Positions 36,762-46,466 of a stretch of 64,000 nucleotides of DNA are shown piece by piece (position 1 is the first letter of the stretch; the number at the start of each line of letters is the position of its first letter). Source of the stretch: Dentipellis sp. KUC8613 (taxonomy: Eukaryota; Basidiomycota; Agaricomycetes; Russulales; Hericiaceae); assembly GCA_002286715.1 (NCBI GenBank), contig NSJX01000002.1:1288396-1352395 (forward strand), in the 5' to 3' direction. Made by a program: the position numbers and the translations under genes. Under the pieces are notes generated by a model that was not told the DNA's origin, did not search any database, and saw only the letters and a program-made list of their open reading frames with translations.

Positions 36762-39562
36762 CTAGAAATTTCCTCCCTTGATGTCCTCCACTGTTAACCA
36801 AGCCTCATCACCAAAGTGAGCAGCCATTGCACCTGCCAGACATTTGGCACCCTTTCCCTTCAGGAACATCTTGCTAGAGCATATAAACATGCCTCTTTTG
36901 CACCTGGTCAGCATAACATTGGTTCTGCGCAGATTCTTCAAAAAACCAAGCTCCCTGGAGCGAACAAGAGAGATGATGATGTAGTGATCCTCATTCCCTG
37001 CACACCAGATCAGAAATGGTATAAAAATGAGCATGTAGACCAGCTTACCTTGAAATGCATCAACATTGAAACACTTATTCTGCCAACTCAGACCATTCTG
37101 CTGCAAGGCCTTCTCCAGAGCATCTCTCTGTGCATCATAAGGGGTGATAATTCTGTAGGGTTTGTCTTCATCCTGCAAATGCTTGGCAAGCAAAAGGATG
37201 GCTTCAATTTCTTTTGGATTCTGCTTATAAATTAGCAGAGGTCAAATTATCTGTATGAGATCAACATACTATGTAGCTGGTGCCAGAGTGCATTTCCTGG
37301 CTGTCTTGAACATCAATAAAATGGCAAGCCTGAGTAGGCAGTTTAATTGGATGCAAGGGGTTGGAGTGCAATTTGTTGTCATAGACGTGTTTGGAAATAA
37401 ATCTGCCAATCTGTGGGGGCATCCTGTCTGTTGACAATTTTTTAGATCAGATGGTCATGCAACTCATTTGACCAGAACAACTCACATTGGGTATCAAGGA
37501 AAACAGCTTTCTCTCTCAGATGAGGTATCTCAAAGATGCTTTCCAAGTCTCCAATGTCTTCTTGACCATATGGAGGCACTGTTCAAGAGGGATATATAAA
37601 GTGAAGAGATATTCAAAAAAATCAATTGACTTACATTGCTTGTCATCTCCAATGAAACATATTTTTCTAAGGGTGTTGTTGTTGGAAATTATGGGAACAT
37701 AATCACCAACTTTGATTTGACTGGCTTCATCAATAATGAGGGTATGCATAGGCACAAAACGAAAGAAACCAAGAGATCTGAGCCTGTCATTGGAGAGCAT
37801 GCTCAAGGTGCAAAGGATGACCTGAGCTCCAGAAAGCATAGCCTGAAGTAAATTTGGGTTTTTGGGAAACTCATCAGAGCGGATGATATGTCTAAAATTT
37901 TGTCTGTAGAGATGTTCATGCCTGAAACACATTGTCAGCAAGACCATTACATTAATGAAAAAAGTCATACCAATCAAGCACAAACTCTTTGGAAACCACT
38001 AGTTTCCAGCTCTCAAAGCCCATATCCACCAGTTTCTCAGCAATGTTCTTCACAGCAACATTTGACTGGGCCACCAGCCAAATACCACCTCTGCCTCCAG
38101 CAATGCTAGATAAAACAGTGGTAGTAATCATAGTGGTCTTGCCAGTGCCAGGAGGGCCTTGCACCAGGCAAAGACGAGAGTCAGGAGAGGAAGAAAGCAT
38201 TTTTTCTGAGGCTTGAGTCTGAGATTCATTGATAGGGTAGTCAGGGTGAGGGGTGATTGGGATATCAGGTATATCAACTTGAAAAGACTCAGGCCAGACA
38301 GCAGAATCAGCATTGAACCAAATAGTCTGGAGAAAGGGATTGTCAAACATGGGCCTGAGGCCCTGAAGGGTATGGAGAAGGATGGAGGCCTGTGCTGCCT
38401 CAGCCTGAGTAGGAAGGTCACGCTGCCCACTAGACATGCTGAGAATAGTCTTGCCATGGAGGTTGCTGGGGGTAACAAGCTTGGCAGATCTGCCTTGAAC
38501 ACGGCTAGCCTGGGCATTAATAAAATAGCTACCACTGCCATCATTTGCTTGCACTTCAATCCTCTGAAGATAACATGAAATTAGTACTGTAATAATTTCC
38601 AGGTGGAAGCCATACCTGATTTGAGCCACCCATGACTCTGCTTTGATACCTTTCAGATGTAACCTGCAGCTTCTTAGTCTTGGCATCCCATCTGGAGGTG
38701 ACTTCATTGTCCACAGTGTCAGACTTCATCTTGTCCAGCTGATAAGAGTCATATGCAGTCTTGCTGAGAAAGTCAAGTTGCTGAAAACAAGGATTCTTAG
38801 TTACTTTGGAAGATCAGGTTGAATACAGTCAAATACCTCTTTAGTGAACTTCTTGGTATTGATTCTGGGTGCCTTGTAAAAGGTATCCTCCAGGACAGCC
38901 AGATTGGCAACATAATTGGCCAGCCAGGCTCTCAAAGCAAGATGAGCAGGCTTCTTAGGATCAAAGGTCATAAGGCGAAAGGTGACATCAATGTTGCTCT
39001 CATGGACTTTGGTGGTGTCCCCAAGAGCAAACTTGATAGAAGCAGAAGGGCTCCTAGTCTTCAAGGGGAAAGCAGACTGAATATCCACACCTTCAGTGAC
39101 ATGGAGGTTGTGCAGGTGATAGAGCTGCATAGCCAGAGGCCCAAGATCAAATGCATAGATAGTAATGTGTGGGTTACACAGCACATGAGCATTGAGGTGG
39201 CGACGGAAGCCCTCGACCCACGCCACATTTGTACGGGGCCTCGGGGCCTTCAGATTGGTGAGAGTGAGGATGAGGATGCGGGTGTCTGTCGAGATAGCCA
39301 GGGCATTGACGACCTTGCTGTCCTTCGTATAGGCGGGCGCGATCCCCACAGAGCGGGGAGAGTTGTCGGTGGTATCGATAAGCCAGTTGAGGTGCTCCGG
39401 AAGTACCTTGTCGTCGGCGACGACGTGCACCTCGAACGGTGGCGTATGTATGTCGAAAGAGTTCACATGGATCTTGTGGACCGTGTGCGGCAGCTTCTTC
39501 GTTGCGGGAGAGTCGCGGTCGCTAGCGGGCGACGACGATCGCGAGGAATGCCCGGAAGACAT
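36762..39562 (-). CDS. UPF1-like SF1B helicase, array copy A (CpG-poor)
   Basis: First of four tandem paralogues. Eight exons on the minus strand: 39562-38837, 38780-38616, 38563-37971, 37921-37635, 37578-37486, 37427-37270, 37220-37049 and 36997-36762, giving 809 aa. The N-terminal region (about 1-240) contains SVGIAPAYTKDSKVVNALAI and a downstream segment ending FDLGPLAMQLYHL, resembling a DEDD exonuclease fold without its acidic residues. The helicase core is complete: LVQGPPGTGKTT (I), LVAQSNVAVKNIAEKL (Ia), LIIDEASQI (II), FIGDDKQ (III), DTQYRMPP (IV), FNVDAFQGNEDHYIIIS (V) and LTRCKRGMFICS (VI). It is the most diverged copy. From about 39,200 downwards it avoids CpG and uses AGA/AGG for Arg, unlike its sisters. 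It converges on the carnitine acyltransferase gene. Substrate and role unknown. Confidence 0.9.
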
Positions 39563-39963
39563 GGCGAAAAGCGAGAGTTGTGCGGCGTGGCGAGCGTTCG
39601 GGATGTCGCGGCGCGATACGGGCGAGCAAGTAGGCAGACGAGCGGATCGGTGGGTTGGTGAGCGGGTACTGAGCTGGCGTGTGGACAAGAGCAATTAAAG
39701 GGCAACTGGCAACAGTGAGTCGTGGTCGCCAGAAGAGAGGGAGGCGTTATCGATGTTCATTCGATAGCGCAGCGTAAGACAGACGCCGAAGAAGCACGGC
39801 TCGAAAAGGAGCGCATTGTCTTTGCGCGCGACATAGTCGGACGCATATATTCACTCGCACGACCACGAAACCATTCTAGCAACAATACGGACATTCAATT
39901 TCTAGCATCTACGCCAACATACAGTACAAGACAGTCTGAGTACATGTAAAGAGGCACGGAAAA
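39563..39963. other. Spacer between helicase copies A and B
   Basis: 401 bp; expected to carry the promoter of copy A and 3' flank of copy B. No other gene seen. Confidence 0.5.
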
Positions 39964-42695
39964 TCACGACTCCATCTTCCATCTCCCGTTCAGGACCTGT
40001 TGCCGGGTGAGCCAGCCCTCGTCGCCGCAGTCCTCCGCTAGTCCACCTATCAGGGAAGAAGAACCAGGGCCGCTCAAGAAACTGCGGTTGCTGCAGATGA
40101 CCATTCCACGTTTACACCGCGACAGCATCACATTTGAACGCCGCATGTCGCTGAGGAATCCGGCCCTCTTCGTTCGCACGACGAAGACTATTATGTAGTC
40201 GTCTTCATTACCTGACACGGAGATGGTCCATCAATGCATGTAAGAGGGTGGACGCAGCATAACGCACCTTGGAACGAGTCCACGTTGAAGCACTTGTCTT
40301 CCCAAGGCAGGCGGGCAATCTTCATCGCATTTTCGAGCGAGTTCCGCTGAGCGTCATACCCTGTAATGATGCGAAACGATTTTCTTTCCTCTTCGAATTT
40401 GCGCGCTATACGAACGACTATATGTGTTTCTTCTGTATTCTAAATATGAAAGGATCACGCTCAGTCATTAGTTGGGAAAGACAGACGAGACGACGCACGA
40501 CCCAACTGTTCCCGTGCCTTTCCTCGACACCCTTGTCGACATCGACAATGCGACACACCTCCCGGGATTCTGAATCATGGACTGATTTCAACCGTCCATC
40601 GTAGATTCGGTTGGATATGAAATTTCCGATGATCTGTGGCATGCGATCTACAGATCTTGGTAACGAAGAGCTGATCCAGAACCAGTGAAACTACTACTTA
40701 CAGCTGGTGTCGAGGAATACCGAATTCGTACGAAGAGCTGGGACTTCAAATACGCTCTGCAGCCCTCGTATGTCTTCATGGCCATACGGAGCAACTATGA
40801 ACACCAAGGTCAGCGGCGCCGAGGCAATATGGAAATTCCTGACGAACGTTGCTTGTCGTCGCCAATAAAAACGAGCTTCGCAAGCGTGGCCTTGAAATAC
40901 TGAAGAAGGGGTATATAATCTCCGATTTGTATCTGGCTGGCCTCGTCGATTATGACCGTCTGGACTCGCGCAACCCTGGCAATGGGGGAAATATGAGACG
41001 ATGACATCATGCTCAGCGTGCACAAGATGACCCTCGCGTCTAAAAGTGCATTTTCTGCAGTGACCAGATCGGTCGGGAATTCATCGGACAGTATGACCTT
41101 GTCAGAGATCTTGTCGTATAAATGTTCATGCCTGGAAACCGAATCAACGACTCAGTAAATAAGAGGATTGTCCTAAAAGGCGAAATGCAAACCATTCGAA
41201 ATGGAAGCCTTCCGATACGAGCAACTTGAATTTCAAGAAATCAATACTAGCGAGCTTCTCCGCGATATTCTTCACAGCAACATTCGACTGCGCCAGAAGC
41301 CAGATACCGCGATCTGGACACGCTTTCGACATGCTATTGACTGCAGCCGAGATGACAGTTGTTTTGCCAGTACCTGGAGGGCCATGAATCATGACTAGAC
41401 GATTCTCGTCTGCGTCAGACAGGATGGCGTCGATAGCTGTCTTCTGAGAGTCGTTGAGGGGGCGGGAGTAGTCTATAGAAGGCGCAGGCGGCAAAGGCGG
41501 CAAATTGACAGATGACTTGGGGTACGACCATATCTTGGAGAAAAAGGGTAGACAGTCTAGGGATATCTGGCGATGAAACGCACGCCAAACAATCTCTTGG
41601 CGAGCCCTCTGAGCATTCGTTGCCGGATCCTTTCCAACGGTCGTGATCGATATATCCTGCCCGACGATATTTGTTTTGACATCGATAGTTGCTGCATGGC
41701 CTCTGACACGCCCGACACGACCTTCATGGATCGTCCGCCTGCCTTGACACACCGTCTCCACATGGACAACCTGTGTCATAATTACTTAGACCAGACTCAT
41801 AGCATATACAATCAAACGCTCGTACTTACCTGGGTCGGTGAAGCTTGAAGACGCGTCTTGTACCGCGTGTTCTTGACAAGAAGCTTCCCGTCCTCCATCT
41901 TGAAGTCGTGTTCAACGTCATTCTTCGTCGTCTGAGGTTTTAACGCGTCCAGCTGGTGGGCTTGGCGAACAAGAATAGAGAGCGTAGTAAGGGACTGGGA
42001 TATAGAAACGTGTTAAATTGATACTTGCGTGGATGTCTAGCTCATATCATACGCACCTGGGTATGGTGTACGCGATTATCCAACTTCGGCAATCTTCCGA
42101 GAGAGGCTCTGCAGTGAGTCGCAGCCATAGCTTGAGCAACCCATGCCCTCATGGCCATCCGATTGGGATCCTGCATGTTATATGCGTCGTCACGGAACAG
42201 ATCGCGGGCTTTGCGCATGTTGATACCGTTACCATCAACAAGCTTAGACAAAAGAGCGACAATGGTGGGGGGCTGCTGAGTTCCCGCCAACGAAAACAAG
42301 TCCAGAAGTTCCGCAACACGCAAGTAGAGGTCAAGAAATAGCGCAGACGCGAGGACCTCGGATCGAAAAGCGACTTTGGTCAAGGCAGGGTTCGAGAGGA
42401 TATCGTCAGCCAGCCGGTTTAGTCCAGTAAGCTTCGCGGTGCGCTTCGCCTCCAGGTCCGTCGTGGTTCCGATCCTTAAGAGAAGGACGTCCGTGGATGA
42501 AGCGAAGGCAATTGCCCTGAAGGCGCCATTGACTCCAAAGGCCGGCGCAACACCTATCACAGCGGGGCCAGTCATTGTAGCCCTGAAATCTGCAACATGC
42601 TCTACAGTAAGCGCATAGTCATAGACGATTGTAAGGCGGATGGGAGGATGATTCTTTCTGAGGATGTCTTGCTCAAAGTGAGAAACAGGCTCCAT
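39964..42695 (-). CDS. UPF1-like SF1B helicase, array copy B
   Basis: Eight exons on the minus strand: 42695-42057, 41994-41830, 41770-41193, 41131-40848, 40794-40702, 40647-40499, 40439-40268 and 40211-39964, giving 775 aa. Start chosen at MEPVSHFEQD because copies C and D start in the same way; the frame upstream has only a GTG. Residues about 60-170 read VIGVAPAFG, AFASSTDVLLLRIG and LTKVAFRSEVLASALFLDL, then LLDLFSLAG, the order of elements in a DEDD exonuclease but with no D-x-E. A barrel-like insert (GRVGRVRGHAATIDVKTNIV) precedes the helicase core: HGPPGTGKTT (P-loop 398-405), LLAQSNVAVKNIAEKL, VIIDEASQI (DEAS 523-526), FIGDDKQ, SYRMP and VDSFQGNEDDYIIVF. Closest in style to UPF1/SMG2, MOV10 and ZNFX1 families. 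Confidence 0.92.
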
Positions 42696-43198
42696 GAAGA
42701 TGATGGGTGTCGTTGAGAGTTGCGTGGATAGAGCAGCCGCATACAAGGACACCGAAGTATTGATATATCGAGGTTGCCGTGGCGTGCCATGCTAGGAAAG
42801 CCGTGGTCCGTGCATGCAGGGCGCCCGAGGGAATATTTGCTGACAACATGGAATCCATAAACGCCTACTGATCAAGTTTCTTGGATGATGTCCCGATTCA
42901 CACACGCAGCGATCCGCAACCAGAGCGTACTTTGCATCCCAGCGATATACGCGAGATGGCATTGGAAGAAGATGCAGGAGAGGTCGGAAAATAGAGAGCC
43001 TTGCCAAACGATCACCAAGTTCGCGCTGTAGTGCTGTGACGCGGAGCTGTCACGATTATAGACTGTGACAATCGCCCAAGGACTCGAAATATCTCCTCAC
43101 ACAATCCCCATCGGCTGTCGTGCAATTCTGTAGCTCTATCGTAATTTCTAGTCGTCTCATAAAGGGTATATAGCAAGAAAACGTAACGCAACGAATCA
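42696..43198. other. Spacer between helicase copies B and C
   Basis: 503 bp with no gene; should contain the copy B promoter. Confidence 0.5.
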
Positions 43199-45924
43199 CT
43201 ACTTCATCCCCCAGTCACCATTTAGGATCTGCTGCCGCGTGAACCAGGCCTCGTCTCCACATTCCGCTGCTAACTGTCCAATAAGAGAGGAAGAGCCAGG
43301 GCCGTTCAGGAACCCACGACTGCTACAGATGATCATTCCACGCTTGCAGCGCGAGAGCATGACGTTCGAGCGTCGTCGCTTACTGAGGAATCCGAGGCTC
43401 TTGGTGCGCACGACGGAGATGACGATGTAGTCGTCTTCGTTGCCTGCGTACAGGGAAAGGCCTATTAAGTATGCGCGAAGCAAGGAAGGTGTGCTATGAC
43501 AAACCTTGGAATGAGTCTACATTGAAGCATTTATCCTCCCAAGGCAAGTCTTCAACCTTCATCGCATTTTCGAGCGCGTTCCGCTGTGCATCGTAGCCTG
43601 TGACGATGCGGAACGACTTGCCTTCTGCAAGGAACTTGCGCGCGATATGCATGGTAGCGCGCACTTCCTCCTGGTTCTAGAAGCGAAAATAGCGCAGTCA
43701 GTACCAGCAGCGAATGCGTATGGAAGTGACGTACGATCCAGCTGTGTCCACTTTTCTCCTCTTTGCCCTTGCTGATATCGACGAATCGACAGGTATCCCA
43801 GGAATCTAGCTTGTGCACAGTCTGCAGCCGGCCGTCGTAGATGTGGTTAGATATAAAGTTTCCGATGACCGTCGGCATGCGATCTGTGGAGCAAGTAGTT
43901 AGTGAACCGTCGCGATTCGAAGAGAATACACAATGTGACCCACAATTGGTGTCGAGAAAGACTGGATCTCTTCGAAGATGTGGTACCTCAAACACGCTCC
44001 GCAACTCGGGTATATCCTCCTGGCCATAAGGGGGCACTGCGAGGACAGGGTCAATGTCATTGAACGACAGGTGAAAGCAAGACACACATTGTTTGTCATC
44101 ACCAATAAAAACGATCTTCGCAAGCGAATGCTTGAACTTGTGAAGCAGCGGTATGTAGTTTCCGATCTCGATCTGGCTGGCCTCGTCGATGATGACTGTC
44201 TGAACAGGCGCGACTCGTGCGAAGAGAGGTGTCTTGAGCGACGACATCATGCTGAGTGTGCACAAGATGACCCGAGCGTCCAGAAGCTTCCGGTGGACTC
44301 CAACGATGTCGGCTGGGAATTCGTCAGAGCGTATGACATTGTTGGCTATTTTCTCGTATAAGTGTTCGTGCCTACAGCACGCGGTCTGTTAGAATGTTCA
44401 ACGTTCGAAAGACTGGAGTGCATACCAATCAAAATGGAAATTCTCAGATACAAGAAGCCGGAAATTCAAGAAATCGATGTCAGCAAGCTTCTCTGCGATG
44501 TTTTTCACTGCAACATTAGACTGCGCCAGGAGCCATATACCCCGCTCGGGAGACGCCTTCGACATACTCTCCACAGCAGCCGAGATCACAGTCGTTTTGC
44601 CCGTCCCCGGAGGACCTTGGACCACGATGAGGCGATCACTGTCCTCGGCTGATACAATAGCGCGAACAGCGGTTTCTTGAGAAGCATTCAGACGGGAAAT
44701 TTGAAGGGGAGGTGTGGGTGGCAACGGCGGCAGAACGGCTGTCGACTTGGGGTATGGCCATATTTGAGAAAAGAATGGTAGATTCTCCAACGACGTCCTG
44801 CGATGCATGGCTAGCCAGACGATGCTTTGCCGCTCTTTCTCAGCCTTGGTTGCCGGATCTTTTCCTATTGTCGTGATGGAGATGTTCTTCCCTAGGACAT
44901 TTTGCTTCAAGTCGATCGTCGCTGCGCGTCCGTTGACTCGCTTCGTTTGGCCCTCATAAGTCATGCGTTTGTCCATGTGTGTCGTCTCCACGTGTATGAT
45001 CTGCATGAAGATGCTTGAGCATAGATAGCATGTGTGAAAAGAAAGTATACTAGCCTGCGTAGGCGAGACTTGAAGACGCGTCCTGAAACGCGTGTTCTGG
45101 ACGTGGATCATTCCGTCCTTCGCCTGGAAGGTGCTGTTGACATCGTTCTTGGTCATATGGGGCTTCAACAATTCAACCTTGTGTGCATGCCGAACGATAG
45201 TAGACAGTGTGGTAAGAGACTGGTGAGGCCAAACGCATCAGGTCTGCACGCGCACGAGTATATCGCGTCCGGAACCCTTACATACCTGCGTATGATGCAA
45301 GAGGTTGTTCAGCTTGTCAGTCTTAGCCAGAAGGTCCACGCCGCAAGTGACAGCCGCAATCTGAGCCACCCACGCCCGCATAGCGAGTTCGCCGAGGCCC
45401 TGCGTGTCATACGTCTCATCGCGGAACAGGTGGCGCGCCTTCGGTATATTAATCTTGGATTCGCCGAGAAGCCTGGACAGAAGCGCAACGACTGTCGGGC
45501 ACTCATGGGACCCGGCCAGAGAAAATAAATCCAGAGTCTGGTTGACGCGCAGGCCATAGTCGAGATGCAACGCGGATGCGAGGACGTCGGACCGGAAGAC
45601 GATTTTGGTGAAGGCAGGGTTCATGAGGATGTCGACACCCAGTCTGTCTCGACCAGTGAGGATCGTAGTCCGTCCGGCCTTCGGCTTCCCTTTCTTGCCC
45701 ATCCGCAATACAACGACTCGGCTGGAAGACGCGATGGCGACGGCCTTCAGGATGCCATTGGGTCCAAAGGCGGGGGCGACGCCGACGGTGGCAGTGAAGT
45801 CAGGAAGAGACAGGAGGCGTATGGCATGCTCTGCGGTGAGCGCAGAAACGGGGATAGTCGTGAAGGGTATAGGTGGGTATTCCTCTTTGAAGACGTTCTG
45901 CTGGAAAAAGTCAGCGGAATCCAT
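43199..45924 (-). CDS. UPF1-like SF1B helicase, array copy C
   Basis: Eight exons on the minus strand: 45924-45286, 45219-45055, 45000-44426, 44371-44088, 44036-43944, 43883-43735, 43676-43505 and 43443-43199, giving 773 aa. Six of the eight exons have exactly the same length as in copy B (639, 165, 284, 93, 149 and 172 nt). The N-terminal domain reads TVGVAPAFGPNGILKAVAIA, and all helicase motifs are intact: QGPPGTGKTT, LLAQSNVAVKNIAEKLADID, VIIDEASQIEIG, FIGDDKQC, YRMPTVIGNFIS, NVDSFQGNEDDYIVIS and LSRCKRGMIICS. The intron after exon 2 (45054-45001) must use a GC donor to keep frame and match the sister genes. Function unknown; probably an ATP-driven RNA helicase or RNP remodeller. Confidence 0.92.
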
Positions 45925-46466
45925 GCCGGGAAACGACCGTGCCGCTGGGTAGCGAAAGAGAGAAAGGGAAAGAGTAAACAAACAAGTAAGCCACCGTGCC
46001 CAGCATATGTACGGCAAAGCTCAGAAATGGCGCGCGCCCGAATATGACAGAGTCATGGATGTGCGTAGGTTCGGCAGGAGATCCTCGGACGTGCTCTACA
46101 TGTCTCAATTTCACTGAGCGCAAAGAGTAGCAGAATGGCATTTCAAGGAAACACGTAGCGCGGAGATGGAGGGGATGCTTTGGAACCAGAGCAAGAAAGA
46201 AGAGAACAACAAGATGATCTACGCCTTCAAGTGACGACGGTCCCGGAGAACATGACGTTCGGAGGCGACGCGTCGTGACCGCAGCTAAGCTTCCGGCCCG
46301 ACGCTGCCGCATCGGATCCGTGAACCAGCCCTGAGGTAAGGGGCCCCATAGCTCCCAAGGTTATAACCTGTCCAAACTATCCTAAAAGATATCACTACGT
46401 ATAGGTTGTCTAAGTCTACGGTATGCGGTACTGTCCCCGCGGATCTGACAAAAAACGACCCACCAA
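45925..46466. other. Spacer between helicase copies C and D
   Basis: 542 bp with no gene seen; should contain the copy C promoter. Confidence 0.5.

Noticed and set aside
36300..39200. Horizontal transfer as the source of helicase copy A
   Set aside because: Copy A shares intron positions and most exon sizes with copies B-D, and the compositional block also covers the end of the carnitine acyltransferase gene. Transfer of the gene alone does not explain the borders; kept only as a minor alternative.
36762..39562. RIP-type decay of helicase copy A
   Set aside because: The CpG loss is not accompanied by stop codons or broken splice sites, and it extends into the neighbouring unduplicated gene. 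Classical repeat-induced point mutation would disrupt the frames and target the duplicated unit only.
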